Shown here: positions 40,990 to 51,942 of the stretch, in pieces
Numbering within the stretch: the first letter of the stretch is position 1
Layout of the letters: each line of letters starts with the position of its first letter
Translations under genes and position numbers: made by a program
The notes under the pieces: model-generated
Told to the model about the DNA's origin: nothing
The model's database searches: none
What the model saw: only the letters and a program-made list of their open reading frames with translations
Assembly: GCF_003751635.1 (NCBI RefSeq)
Contig: NZ_RJVI01000001.1
Span: forward strand, 324,000 to 387,999
Source: Inmirania thermothiophila
GTDB lineage: Bacteria > Pseudomonadota > Gammaproteobacteria > DSM-100275
DNA length: 64,000 nt
Direction: 5' to 3'

Positions 40990-41075
40990 GTGCGGGTCTT
41001 GTCGTGGCTGGCGCACGCCGGCGCCGCGGACCATGCTATAGCAGCCGGGGAGCGCGCGCACGGAGGAGGAGGATC

Positions 41076-41378
41076 ATGCACGTCACCATCGTCCACGTCC
41101 GGGTCCGGCCGGAGCACGTCGACGACTTCATCGAGGCCACCCGCGCCAACCACGAGGCCTCGGTGCGCGAGCCGGGCAACCTGCGCTTCGACGTCCTCCA
41201 GTCCGCCGAGGATCCGACCCGCTTCGTCCTCTACGAGGCCTACCGCAGCGCCGAGGACGCCGCCGCCCACAAGGAGACCGCGCACTACCGGCGCTGGCGC
41301 GACGCGGTGGCGGGGTGGATGGCCGAGCCGCGGCGCGGCGAGCCCTACCGCGGCCTCTTCCCCGGGGCCGGGGGATGA
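41076..41378 (+). CDS. Antibiotic biosynthesis monooxygenase (ABM) domain protein
   Basis: A 100-residue ferredoxin-like alpha/beta-barrel monomer of the ABM family (LsrG/YgiN-like). The hallmark start is VTIVHVRVRPEHVDDFIEAT, followed by EPGNLRFDVLQSAEDPTRFVLYEAYRS in two parts and AHKETAHYRRWRDAVAG. Such proteins are cofactor-free oxygenases or isomerases; the substrate is unknown. GGAGGAGGAGG directly precedes the ATG at 41076. The stop overlaps the alcohol dehydrogenase ATG by 4 bp (ATGA), so the two are translated together and the pair may process one carbonyl compound. Confidence 0.88.
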   Translation: MHVTIVHVRVRPEHVDDFIEATRANHEASVREPGNLRFDVLQSAEDPTRFVLYEAYRSAEDAAAHKETAHYRRWRDAVAGWMAEPRRGEPYRGLFPGAGG

Positions 41379-42568
41379 CGCCCTTCGACCTCGGGCGCCT
41401 GCCCCGCATCCGCTTCGGCCCCGGCCGCATCGAGGCGCTGCCGCAGGTGCTCGCGGGCCACGGCCGCCGCGTGCTCCTGGTCACCGGGGCGCGCTCCTTC
41501 GTGGAGGGGCCGCGTTGGGCCTGGCTGACCGCGGCGCTGGAGGGCGCGGGCATGGCCTGGCGCCACCTCGCCGTCGCCGGCGAGCCCTCGCCGGAGCTGG
41601 TGGATGCGGCGGTGCGCCGCCACGCCGGGGACGGCATCGAGGTGGTGGCGGGGATCGGCGGCGGCAGCGCCCTCGACGCCGCCAAGGCCGTCGCCGGGCT
41701 GCTGCGGGTGCAGCGGCCGGTGACCGACTTCCTGGAGGGGGTCGGTCCCGAGCACCCCTACCCGGGCCCGGCGCTGCCCTTCGTCGCCGTGCCCACCACC
41801 GCCGGCACCGGCAGCGAGGCCACCCGCAACGCCGTTCTCAGCGTGGTCGGGCCGCAGGGCTACAAGAAGTCCTTCCGCGACGAGGCCCTGGTGGCCCGCG
41901 ACGCCATCGTCGACCCGGACCTGCTGGCGACGTGCCCGCCGGAGGTGATCGCCGCCAACGGCATGGACGCCCTGACCCAGCTGCTGGAGTCCTTCACCTC
42001 GCTGCGCGCCCACCCGGTCGCGGCGGCGCTGGCGCGCGACGGTCTTGCCGCGGTGCGGGACGGGCTGCTGCCCTGGCACCGCGCGGCGCGCGAGGGGCGC
42101 GACGCCCCCGAGGCCCGTGCCCGCATGGCCTACGCCGCGCTGCTCTCGGGGATCTGCCTCGCCCACACGGGCCTCGGCGCCGTCCACGGCCTGGCCTCGC
42201 CGCTGGGCGCCTTCCATCCGGTGCCCCACGGCGTCGCCTGCGGCACGGTGGTGGCGGCGGCGACGCGCGCCAACCTCGCCGCCCTGCACGCGCGGGCCCC
42301 CGACAGCCCCGCCCTCGCCCTCTACGCAGAGGCGGCGCGCATCCTCTGCGGGCGGGACTTCGCCGGCGACACCGCCGCCCACGAGGCGCTGGTGGCCCTG
42401 CTGGATGCGTGGCGGGAGGCGCTGGCGCTGCCCGGCCTCGGCCGCTACGGCGTCGGTGCCGCCGACATCCCCCGCATCGTCGCCCACGCCCGCGGCAGCA
42501 GCATGCGCACCAATCCGGTGGTGCTCACGGACGAGGAGCTCGCGGCGATCCTCGAGGCCTGCCTGTGA
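41375..42568 (+). CDS. Iron-type (group III) alcohol dehydrogenase
   Basis: A 397-residue member of the iron-containing alcohol dehydrogenase family. The NAD-binding motif GIGGGSALDAAKAVAGL, the TTAGTGSEATRNAVLSV stretch and HGLASPLGAFHPVPHGVACG, with two histidine ligands, are typical. The first metal-ligand region reads NGMDALTQLLESF: the aspartate is present but the histidine found four residues later in enzymes such as FucO is glutamine here, as in a recognisable subfamily. The start ATG at 41375 overlaps the ABM stop by 4 bp; 20 codons of upstream open frame lie in the ABM gene. Activity on alcohols or aldehydes is likely; the physiological substrate is unknown. Confidence 0.9.
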   Translation: MTPFDLGRLPRIRFGPGRIEALPQVLAGHGRRVLLVTGARSFVEGPRWAWLTAALEGAGMAWRHLAVAGEPSPELVDAAVRRHAGDGIEVVAGIGGGSALDAAKAVAGLLRVQRPVTDFLEGVGPEHPYPGPALPFVAVPTTAGTGSEATRNAVLSVVGPQGYKKSFRDEALVARDAIVDPDLLATCPPEVIAANGMDALTQLLESFTSLRAHPVAAALARDGLAAVRDGLLPWHRAAREGRDAPEARARMAYAALLSGICLAHTGLGAVHGLASPLGAFHPVPHGVACGTVVAAATRANLAALHARAPDSPALALYAEAARILCGRDFAGDTAAHEALVALLDAWREALALPGLGRYGVGAADIPRIVAHARGSSMRTNPVVLTDEELAAILEACL

Positions 42569-42609
42569 CCGGGGCGGGCCGCGGGCGCTGACGACGCAGG
42601 CCGCACCGG

Positions 42610-42727
42610 CGTCCGCGGCAAAATCCACACGATCCATGCGTCTGTACGGAAAACATGGACACGTCCATCGAGATGTCGTGCTATGTTTCCGGTGGTGGCG
42701 GCTTCCTAGCGGGGGGAGAGGGCGTCC
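42610..42727 (+). promoter_or_regulatory. AT-richer leader with inverted repeat upstream of the YbaK-HDOD gene
   Basis: In the 159-base gap before the YbaK-HDOD gene the base composition is clearly less GC-rich. It holds an inverted repeat ATGGAC-AC-GTCCAT (42655-42668), followed by GATGTCGTGCTATGTTTCC, where TATGTT is a possible -10 box. GGGGGGAGAGGG precedes the GTG start. An operator or promoter function is inference. Confidence 0.4.
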
Positions 42728-44215
42728 GTGGAGGCGGATCCGTTGGCACGGGGGGACGGGCGGCGCGGCGCCGAGGCGGCGCCGGTGCTGGCGCCCGCCG
42801 TCGCGGCGGAGCTTCGCCGGCGCGGTGTCGCCCACCGCATGGTGGCGCGGGGCTGGGGGGTGTCGGTGGAGGGGCTCGTGCGCGCAGGGCGGATCCCCGC
42901 CGGGCGCGCGGCCCGCGCGGTGCTGCTGGGCAGCCGCCAGGGGCCCGTCATCGCCCTCCTGCCGTGGGATCATCTCGTAGACTTCCGGGTCCTCGAGGCC
43001 GAGCTGGGCGGCGCCGTCGCCCCCCTCCCGCCGCGCGCCGTGCGCCACCTCTTTCCCGACTGCGACGCCGGCTGCATCCCGCCCGTGGGACGGCCCTACG
43101 GGCTGCCCACGGTGGTGGAGCCGGCGCTGCTCGAGCGGCGCGAGGTGGTCCTCGAGGGGGGGCGGCGGCATGCGCTGTTCGCGATCCGCGGCCGCGACCT
43201 GTGGCGGCTGGCCGCGAAGGGGCGCGCCCTGCGCTTCACCTGCGCCCCCGAGCGGCTGGCGCTCGTCGTGGCGGCGGAGGTGGAGACCGCCGCGGGGGGC
43301 GGTGCGGCGCTGCGCGCGCTCTGCCCCCGGCGTGACCCGGGCGCGCTGGAGGGGCTGCCCGAGCGCCTGCCCGCCCCGGACGCCTTCGCCGCCCGCCTGC
43401 TGGAACTGCCGGCGGTGCGCGCCGACCGCGCCGCCGCCCTGGCCGACGTGGTGGGCGCCGATCCCGTGCTCGCGGTCCAGCTGGTGCGCTGGGCGCGCCT
43501 GCCGCTGCGACCCGCGGCGGGTCCGGTGCGCAGCCTCCGGGAGGCGGTGGGGCGCGTCCTGGGCTTCGGCCTCGCCTTCGAGCTGGCGCGGGCGATGCGG
43601 ATCCTGCGGGTCTTCCGGGGGCCGAGGCTCGGCGGCCTCGGGCGCGAGGCCGTGGTGCGCGGGGCGGTCTATACGGCGGCCCTGTGCGAGGCCCTGGCCC
43701 CGCTCGTGCCGCCCAAGGCGCGGCCGGCGCGGGGGGCGGCGGTGGCCGCCGGGCTGCTGCACAAGGCGGGGGTGCTCGCCTGGGGCGAGCTGCTGCGCCC
43801 GGAGTACCTGCTCATGGAGCGGGTGCTGGAGCTGCGACCGGATCTCGCCCTGCCGGTGGTGGAGCGAAGAGTCCTCTCGGCGACCCTGGGCGCGGGCTGG
43901 ACCCGCCTTGCCCATGCCCCGCTGGGTGCGGCCCTGGCCGAGCGCTGGGGGCTGTCGCCGGAGGCGACGCGGGCGGTGCGCGAGCATCACAACGAGCTCT
44001 GCCGCGGGGCGGATGCGGGCGCGGCCAACCTCGTGCTGGCGGCCGCCCACGCCCTGCGCCAGGCCGGGATCGGTCACGCCACCCCGAGCCGTGACCCGCC
44101 GCGGGAGGTGCTCGCCGCCCTCGGGCTCGGCTGGCCGCAGGTGCTGGCGCAGACGCGGCGGGTCCTCGCCGCGGCCGCGGCCCTCGACCGCATCGCCCGC
44201 GCCCTCGCCGCCTGA
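42728..44215 (+). CDS. YbaK-type deacylase domain fused to HDOD domain
   Basis: A 495-residue two-domain protein. Residues about 25-165 resemble the YbaK/prolyl-tRNA editing (aminoacyl-tRNA deacylase) fold: AVAAELRRRGVAHRMV at the start, a RAARAVLL helix and CDAGCIPPVGRPYGLPTVVE, the substrate-pocket loop. Residues about 215-430 form an HDOD domain (ELPAVRADRAAALADVVGADPVLAVQLVRWARLP, KAGVLAWGELLRPEYLLMERVLE seen in parts, AERWGLSPEATRAVREHHNE), the signalling relative of HD hydrolases without the catalytic pair. This fusion is known in gammaproteobacteria but its role is not. The GTG at 42728 follows GGGGGGAGAGGG. It suggests a link between mischarged tRNA sensing and a signalling output, which is inference. 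Confidence 0.87.
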   Translation: MEADPLARGDGRRGAEAAPVLAPAVAAELRRRGVAHRMVARGWGVSVEGLVRAGRIPAGRAARAVLLGSRQGPVIALLPWDHLVDFRVLEAELGGAVAPLPPRAVRHLFPDCDAGCIPPVGRPYGLPTVVEPALLERREVVLEGGRRHALFAIRGRDLWRLAAKGRALRFTCAPERLALVVAAEVETAAGGGAALRALCPRRDPGALEGLPERLPAPDAFAARLLELPAVRADRAAALADVVGADPVLAVQLVRWARLPLRPAAGPVRSLREAVGRVLGFGLAFELARAMRILRVFRGPRLGGLGREAVVRGAVYTAALCEALAPLVPPKARPARGAAVAAGLLHKAGVLAWGELLRPEYLLMERVLELRPDLALPVVERRVLSATLGAGWTRLAHAPLGAALAERWGLSPEATRAVREHHNELCRGADAGAANLVLAAAHALRQAGIGHATPSRDPPREVLAALGLGWPQVLAQTRRVLAAAAALDRIARALAA

Positions 44216-44247
44216 GGGCGGCGGGCGCTGGAGGCGGGCGCCGCCCT
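44215..44247 (+). terminator. Hairpin after the YbaK-HDOD gene
   Basis: A 9-bp perfect inverted repeat AGGGCGGCG/CGCCGCCCT (44215-44223 with 44239-44247) begins at the last base of the stop codon. No T run follows, so it could be a weak or Rho-assisted terminator, or an mRNA-stabilising hairpin between this gene and the SDR gene 32 bases on. Confidence 0.4.
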
Positions 44248-44278
44248 GTGCCATGCTGGGGTCGAGGAGGACCGATCC

Positions 44279-44977
44279 GTGGCCACCGTGCTCGTCACCG
44301 GCGCCAGCCGCGGCCTCGGCCTGGAATGGGTGCGCCAGTATGCGGCCGAGGGCGCCCGCGTCCATGCCTGCTGCAGGCGCCCGGCGGAGGCCGCCGCGCT
44401 CGCGGAGCTGGCCGCCCGGCGGCCCGAGGTGCGCGTCCATCGCATGGACGTCACCCGCGCCGACGAGGTGGCGGCGGTGGCGGCCGAGCTCGGCGGCGAG
44501 CCCCTCGACCTGCTGGTGCTCAACGCCGGCATCTATCTCGAGAAGTACGGCGAGGCGCGCCTCGGCGCCCTGCGCTACGACGACTGGCGCTTGACCCTCG
44601 AGGTCAACCTGCTGGGCGCGGCGCGGGTGCTGGAGGCCTTCCGCGGGCACCTCGAGGCGGCGCGGCGCGCCGTGGTGGTGGCGGTGAGCAGCCACATGGG
44701 CGCCATCGCCGACATCGGCCAGGCGGGCGACACCTACTATCGCTCCAGCAAGGCCGCCCTCAACGCCGCCATGCGGGGGTTCGCCCACGAGCTGGCGCCG
44801 CGCGGGATCGGGCTGCTGCTCCTCCACCCGGGCTGGGTGCGCACGCGCATGGGCGGTGCCGCGGCGCCGCTCACCGCGGCCGAGAGCGTGCGCGCCATGC
44901 GCGCCCTGGTGGCCCGGTTCGAGCCCGCCATGAGCGGGCGCTTCTTCCGCTGCGACGGCGAGGCGCTCCCGTGGTGA
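44279..44977 (+). CDS. SDR-family oxidoreductase
   Basis: A 232-residue short-chain dehydrogenase/reductase. The Rossmann motif TGASRGLGLEWVRQYA is at residues 7-22, with LVLNAGIY, the catalytic serine in VVVAVSSHMGAI and YYRSSKAALNAAMR, which holds the YxxxK-type tyrosine and lysine. The segment after GWVRTRMGG and the short C terminus suggest the csgA-like SDR branch; the substrate is unknown. It starts with GTG at 44279, preceded by GAGGAGG. Its stop overlaps the start of the radical SAM gene by 4 bp (GTGA). Confidence 0.9.
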   Translation: MATVLVTGASRGLGLEWVRQYAAEGARVHACCRRPAEAAALAELAARRPEVRVHRMDVTRADEVAAVAAELGGEPLDLLVLNAGIYLEKYGEARLGALRYDDWRLTLEVNLLGAARVLEAFRGHLEAARRAVVVAVSSHMGAIADIGQAGDTYYRSSKAALNAAMRGFAHELAPRGIGLLLLHPGWVRTRMGGAAAPLTAAESVRAMRALVARFEPAMSGRFFRCDGEALPW

Positions 44978-46050
44978 CGGGGGGCAAGGGGCGGGGCGCG
45001 GCGGCCAACCCGCCGCCGCGCTACGCGGCCTGGCAGCGCCACCCCTGGGACGACGGCTGGGGCGGCGGACCGGAGCCGCCGCCGCCCACCGAGCTGCGCC
45101 CGGAGCGGGCGCGCGGCGCCATCGCCCGCAACGACTCGCCGGATCTCCCCTTCGACCGCTCCGTCAACCCCTACGCCGGCTGCGAGCACGGCTGCATCTA
45201 CTGCTACGCCCGGCCAACCCACGCCCGCCACGGCCTCTCTCCGGGCCTCGACTTCGAGACCCGCATCCTCTACAAGGCGGGGCTCGCCGAGGCGCTGCGC
45301 CGCGAGCTCGCCGCGCCCGGCTACCGCTGCGCGCCGGTGGCGCTCGGCGCCAACACCGACCCCTACCAGCCGGTGGAGCGCCGCCTCGGGATCACGCGGG
45401 CGGTGCTGGAGGTCCTCGCCGCGCACCACCATCCGGTGATGGTGACCACCAAGTCGGCCTTGGTGGAGCGCGACCTCGACCTCCTCGCGCCCATGGCCGG
45501 GCGCGGCCTGGCGCAGGTGGCGCTGTCGCTGGCGACGCTGGACGCGGATCTGGCACGGCGCCTGGAGCCGCGCGCGGCGAGCCCGCGGCGGCGGCTGCAG
45601 GCGATGGCGCGGCTCGCTGCCGCCGGCGTCCCCGTGGGGGTGCTGGTGGCGCCGGTGATCCCCGCCCTCACCGACCACGAGATCGAGCGCGTGCTGGCGG
45701 CGGCGCGCGAGGCCGGCGCCGCCTTCGCCGGCTACGTGCTGCTGCGCCTGCCGGGGGAGGTGGCGGCGCTGTTCGAGGACTGGCTCGCCCGCCACCGGCC
45801 CGCCGCCGCGCGGCACGTGTTGTCGCAGCTGCGCGCCTGCCGCGGCGGCGGGCTCACGGACGGGCGCTTCGGCGCGCGCATGACCGGGCAGGGCGAGCGC
45901 GCGCGCCTCATCGGGCGGCGCTTCGAGCTCGCCGCGCGCCGCCTCGGCTACGGCGCGCCGCCGTCCCTCGACTGCAGCCGCTTCCGCCCGCCGGGCGGAC
46001 GGCAGCTCGCCCTCTTCGAGGGCGGATCCGCAGGCGGGGCCGGACTATAA
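44974..46050 (+). CDS. PA0069-type radical SAM protein
   Basis: A 358-residue radical SAM protein of the PA0069 family, distantly similar to spore photoproduct lyase. The cluster motif is CEHGCIYC (Cys70, 74, 77; spacing C-x3-C-x2-C), preceded by the invariant-looking DLPFDRSVNPYAGCEHG. Downstream come YARPTHARHGLSPGLDFETRI, LGANTDPYQPVERRLGITR and VLVAPVIPALTDHEIERVL. The function is unknown; family members are often near DNA or redox genes. The GTG at 44974 overlaps the SDR stop by 4 bp; an adjacent GTG at 44971 is the alternative. TATAAT at its 3' end may serve the next gene. Confidence 0.9.
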   Translation: MTGGKGRGAAANPPPRYAAWQRHPWDDGWGGGPEPPPPTELRPERARGAIARNDSPDLPFDRSVNPYAGCEHGCIYCYARPTHARHGLSPGLDFETRILYKAGLAEALRRELAAPGYRCAPVALGANTDPYQPVERRLGITRAVLEVLAAHHHPVMVTTKSALVERDLDLLAPMAGRGLAQVALSLATLDADLARRLEPRAASPRRRLQAMARLAAAGVPVGVLVAPVIPALTDHEIERVLAAAREAGAAFAGYVLLRLPGEVAALFEDWLARHRPAAARHVLSQLRACRGGGLTDGRFGARMTGQGERARLIGRRFELAARRLGYGAPPSLDCSRFRPPGGRQLALFEGGSAGGAGL

Positions 46051-46051
46051 T
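46046..46051 (+). promoter_or_regulatory. Probable -10 box for the rhodanese-metH unit
   Basis: A perfect TATAAT lies across the stop codon of the radical SAM gene, 31 bases before the rhodanese ATG. The -35 region is not recognisable. Confidence 0.45.
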
Positions 46052-46082
46052 CGCAGCCTCCCGCCGCACGAGGACCCGCCGC

Positions 46083-46526
46083 ATGCCGAAGAGCAAGCCC
46101 CATCCGGACCTGCGCCACCTGACCCCGACCGAGGCCTGGCGGATGCTGCAGGAGAATCCCCGCGCGGTGCTCATCGACGTGCGCACCACCGCCGAGTACC
46201 TCTTCGTGGGGCACCCCAAGGGGGCGATCCACATCCCGTGGATGGACGAGCCGGACTGGGCGCCGCACCCGGAGGAGTTCGTGCGCAAGGTGCGCGAGGT
46301 GCTGCTCGGTGGCATCGCCTGCGACGACGAGGGCGGGTGCGCGCCGGTGATCCTCATCTGCCGCAGCGGCAAGCGCTCGGTGCAGGCCGGGCGGGCGCTG
46401 CTGGAGGCGGGGGTGCGCGAGGTCTACAACGTCCTCGACGGCTTCGAGGGCGAGCTGGACGAGAACCACCACCGCAGCACCCTGGGCGGATGGCGCTTCG
46501 AGGGGCTGCCCTGGGAGCAGTGCTGA
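46083..46526 (+). CDS. Single-domain rhodanese-like sulfurtransferase
   Basis: A 147-residue protein with one rhodanese domain: LTPTEAWRMLQENPRAVLIDVRTTAEY, which occurs in pieces at the N terminus, GHPKGAIHIPWM and the active-site loop CRSGKRS (Cys93 to Ser99). The tail GFEGELDENHHRSTLGGWRFEGLPW is as in proteobacterial periplasm-less rhodaneses with an extended C terminus. It should move sulfane sulfur, for example from thiosulfate or a persulfide, to an acceptor; the acceptor is unknown. It sits 3 bases before metH and is probably cotranscribed, but a direct link to methionine synthesis is not implied. Confidence 0.87.
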   Translation: MPKSKPHPDLRHLTPTEAWRMLQENPRAVLIDVRTTAEYLFVGHPKGAIHIPWMDEPDWAPHPEEFVRKVREVLLGGIACDDEGGCAPVILICRSGKRSVQAGRALLEAGVREVYNVLDGFEGELDENHHRSTLGGWRFEGLPWEQC

Positions 46527-46529
46527 GCG

Positions 46530-49091
<2,562 letters not shown>

Positions 49092-49152
49092 GGATGGCCC
49101 GGGGCGGTGCCGAGGGCATGGGGGTGCGGCCGCGGGCCGCGGAGGCAGAGGC

Positions 49153-49839
49153 ATGGTGAGATCCGTCGACGAGCCCCTGGCCGACGCCGACTACCGGCGC
49201 CTGGAGGCGTTCCTCGCCTCCGACGCCTGCGGCGAGGAGGCCCTGTTCGTGGACGAGGTCCACGGGCTGTTCACCGCCATCGTCTGCGGCCCCGAGCCGG
49301 TCGGGCCCAGCGAGTGGCTGCCGGTGATCTGCGACGGCAACCCGGTCTTCGAGGATCTCGCCGAGGCCGAGGAGATCCTCGACCTCCTCATGCGCATGCA
49401 CAATGAGATCGCCGCCACCCTGGCCCTGCGCGGCGAGCTCGAGCCGCTGTTCGCCGAGCGCGAGGAGGCCGGCGGGGCGCGGGTGCCGAGCGCCGAGGGC
49501 TGGTGCCAGGGCTTCATCCGCGGCATGAGCCTGCGCGGCGAGCAGTGGCAGGCGGCCATGGGCGGGGAGCTGGTGGATCTCCTCTACCCCATCGTGGTGC
49601 TCGCCCAGATCGACGACGAGGAGGCGCCGGAGGCGGACCTTTCCGATCCCGAGCGCTACCGGGCGCTGTGCGCCATGATCCCGCGCAGCGTCGGCGGCAT
49701 CTACGCCCACTGGCGCCGGCGCATGGCCGCGGGGGCGGCGCCCGCAGGCCCCGATCCCGGCGCCGGCGAGGCCTGCCCCTGCGGCAGCGGCCTGCCCTTC
49801 GACGAGTGCTGCGGAGGGGCGGGCCGCAGCCTGCACTGA
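49153..49839 (+). CDS. UPF0149 (YecA-type) protein with C-terminal SEC-C motif
   Basis: A 228-residue protein of the UPF0149/YecA family. Its N-terminal helical domain has ALFVDEVHGLFTAIVCGPEPV and SEWLPVIC, then GWCQGFIRGM. The C terminus ends in a SEC-C motif CPCGSGLPFDECCGG (Cys208, Cys210, Cys219 and Cys220), a zinc-binding module otherwise found at the end of SecA. In E. coli YecA binds ribosomes or SecA-related partners through it. GGAGG lies upstream of the ATG at 49153. It lies between metH and typA on the same strand, 61 and 26 bases away. Confidence 0.87.
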   Translation: MVRSVDEPLADADYRRLEAFLASDACGEEALFVDEVHGLFTAIVCGPEPVGPSEWLPVICDGNPVFEDLAEAEEILDLLMRMHNEIAATLALRGELEPLFAEREEAGGARVPSAEGWCQGFIRGMSLRGEQWQAAMGGELVDLLYPIVVLAQIDDEEAPEADLSDPERYRALCAMIPRSVGGIYAHWRRRMAAGAAPAGPDPGAGEACPCGSGLPFDECCGGAGRSLH

Positions 49840-49865
49840 CCGCGCCGCCGCCCCCGGGAAGCACC

Positions 49866-51686
49866 ATGAGCGAGCAGGAGATCCGCAACGTCGCCCTCGT
49901 GGCGCACGTCGATCACGGCAAGACCACCCTCGTGGACGCGATCCTGCGCCACTGCGGCGCGCTCGGGCGCGGCGTCGAGGGCGAGCGGCTGCTCGATCGC
50001 GACGCCCAGGAGCGCGAGCGCGGCATCACCATCCTCGCCAAGGCCACCGGCGTGCGCTGGCGCGGCCGGCGCATCCACCTGGTGGACACCCCGGGGCACG
50101 CCGACTTCGGCGGCGAGGTGGAGCGCGTCCTCTCCATGGTGGACGCGGTGCTGCTGCTGGTGGACGCGGTGGAGGGGCCGATGCCCCAGACCCGCTTCGT
50201 CACCCGCAAGGCCCTGGCCCGGGGCCTCGCCCCCATCGTGGTGGTGAACAAGATGGACCGTGCGGGGGCGCGCCCGGCGGCGGTGGTGGACGCGGTCTTC
50301 GACCTGCTCTGCGAGCTGGGCGCCAGCGAGGCGCAGCTGGACTTCCCCGTGGTCTACTGCTCCGGGGTCGAGGGCTGGGCCAGCCTCGACCCCGACCGGC
50401 GCGGCGCCGACCTCGAGCCGCTGCTGGAGACGCTGGTGGCGCACACGCCGCCGCCGCGCACCGGCGAGGGGCCCTTCCGCATGCAGGTCAGCCTCCTCGA
50501 CTACTCCAGCTACGTGGGCGTGATCGGCATCGGGCGCGTCGAGCGCGGCCGCCTCCGCCGCAACCGCCCGGTGGTGGCGGTGGACCGCGAGGGGCGCCGC
50601 CGCGAGGCGCGGGTGCTGGAGATCCACGGCTTCGAGGGGCTGGAGCGGGTGCCGCGGGAGGAGGCCGTGGCGGGGGACATCGTCGCCGTGGTGGGGGTCG
50701 AGGAGGTGGCGGTCTCGGACACGCTCTGCGACCCCGGCGCCGTCGAGCCGCTGCCGCCGCTGGCGGTGGACGAGCCCACCGTGGCGGTGCACTTCGAGGT
50801 CAACACCTCGCCCTTCGCCGGGCGCGACGGGCGCTACCTCACCAGCCGCCAGCTGCGCGAGCGCCTCGAGCGCGAGGCCCTGCACAACGTCGCTCTGCGC
50901 GTCGAGCCCACCGCCCACCCCGACCGCTTCCGCGTCGCCGGCCGCGGCGAGCTCCATCTCGCGGTGCTGATCGAGAACATGCGCCGGGAGGGCTACGAGC
51001 TCGCCGTCTCCCGCCCCGAGGTGGTGCTGCGCGAGATCGACGGGGTCCTCTGCGAGCCCTGGGAGCGGCTGGTGCTGGACCTGCCGGCGGCGGGCCAGGG
51101 CGCGGTCATGGAGGAGCTGGGGCGGCGCCGCGGCGAGCTCGTGGATATGCGCCCCGAGGGGGCGGGGCGGGTGCGGCTGGAGTACCGCATCCCGACGCGG
51201 GGGCTGTTCGGCCTGCGCACGGAGCTGCTCACCCTCACCGCGGGCGAGGGGATCCTGCACGCCGTCTTCGACGGCTACGGCCCGCGCCTGCCGGGGGAGG
51301 TGGCGCGGCGCCCGCGCGGGGCGATGATCGCCAACGCCACCGGCAAGGCCCTGGCCTACGCCCTGTTCAACCTGCAGGAGCGGGGCCGGCTCTTCATCGG
51401 CCCCGGCGAGGCCGTCTACGAGGGCATGGTCATCGGTCTGCACAGCCGCCCCGGCGACCTCGTGGTCAACCCGCTGCGGGCGAAGAAGCTCACCAACATC
51501 CGCGCCGCCGCCAACGACGAGAACATCCTCCTCACGCCGCCCCTGCGCCTGACCCTGGAGCGGGCCCTGGAGCTGGTGGGCGACGACGAGCTGGTGGAGG
51601 TGACGCCGGCGGCGATCCGCCTGCGCAAGCGCCACCTGGACGAGGCGGAGCGGCGCCGCGCCGGGCGCCGCTCGGCGGCGGGGTAG
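49866..51686 (+). CDS. typA: Ribosome-associated translational GTPase TypA/BipA
   Basis: A 606-residue GTPase of the EF-G/LepA family, required at low temperature and under stress for 50S assembly in E. coli. GTPase motifs are AHVDHGKTT (G1), [11 protein letters not shown] (G2), [17 protein letters not shown] (G3) and [12 protein letters not shown] (G4). The BipA-specific C terminus has [14 protein letters not shown] and [18 protein letters not shown]. The start ATG at 49866 gives [18 protein letters not shown], the family N terminus; the open frame upstream runs through the UPF0149 gene and is not coding. A hairpin of 54 bases follows immediately. Confidence 0.96.
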   Translation: MSEQEIRNVALVAHVDHGKTTLVDAILRHCGALGRGVEGERLLDRDAQERERGITILAKATGVRWRGRRIHLVDTPGHADFGGEVERVLSMVDAVLLLVDAVEGPMPQTRFVTRKALARGLAPIVVVNKMDRAGARPAAVVDAVFDLLCELGASEAQLDFPVVYCSGVEGWASLDPDRRGADLEPLLETLVAHTPPPRTGEGPFRMQVSLLDYSSYVGVIGIGRVERGRLRRNRPVVAVDREGRRREARVLEIHGFEGLERVPREEAVAGDIVAVVGVEEVAVSDTLCDPGAVEPLPPLAVDEPTVAVHFEVNTSPFAGRDGRYLTSRQLRERLEREALHNVALRVEPTAHPDRFRVAGRGELHLAVLIENMRREGYELAVSRPEVVLREIDGVLCEPWERLVLDLPAAGQGAVMEELGRRRGELVDMRPEGAGRVRLEYRIPTRGLFGLRTELLTLTAGEGILHAVFDGYGPRLPGEVARRPRGAMIANATGKALAYALFNLQERGRLFIGPGEAVYEGMVIGLHSRPGDLVVNPLRAKKLTNIRAAANDENILLTPPLRLTLERALELVGDDELVEVTPAAIRLRKRHLDEAERRRAGRRSAAG

Positions 51687-51740
51687 GCACGGCGCGCCAA
51701 AAGGAAGCCCCGGCGGGGGGCCGGGGCAAGGTCGCCGTGC
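51687..51740 (+). terminator. Nested hairpin terminator after typA
   Basis: An outer stem GCACGGCG/CGCCGTGC (51687-51694 with 51733-51740) encloses an inner stem GCCCCGG/CCGGGGC (51707-51713 with 51721-51727). The outer arm starts right after the typA stop. Only a weak TTCAGTT tail follows, while the other strand reads CTTCCTTTTGG after the inner stem, so termination may work in both directions. The remaining 200 bases up to dtd contain no gene that I can support. Confidence 0.55.
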
Positions 51741-51909
51741 TTCAGTTGACAGGGGATGGTCCTCCGTCCGTGGAGTGGTGTCAGTGAGGGTCAAACCTCG
51801 CCGGCCCCTCCATGGGCCGGCTCAGCCTGACGGGACCCATGATCCGCGCCGCGGCGGGGCTGCGGCATCGGCCGCCGGGGGAAAGGCGCGTAAACTGGGG
51901 CGGAGGAGG

Positions 51910-51929
51910 CTGTAAGCCTAGGCCTACAG
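51910..51929 (+). promoter_or_regulatory. 20-bp near-palindrome overlapping the dtd ribosome-binding site
   Basis: CTGTAAGCCTAGGCCTACAG reads nearly the same on both strands, with one mismatched pair. It ends inside CAGGAGGGG, the ribosome-binding site of dtd (GTG at 51943). It could be an operator, or an mRNA hairpin that hides the start. Confidence 0.5.
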
Positions 51930-51942
51930 GAGGGGTCGCGGC

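Noticed and set aside
45960..46051. Rhodanese and methionine synthase as a new sulfur-to-methionine system
   Set aside because: The 3-base spacing shows cotranscription only; both have independent known roles and no further sulfur genes are present.
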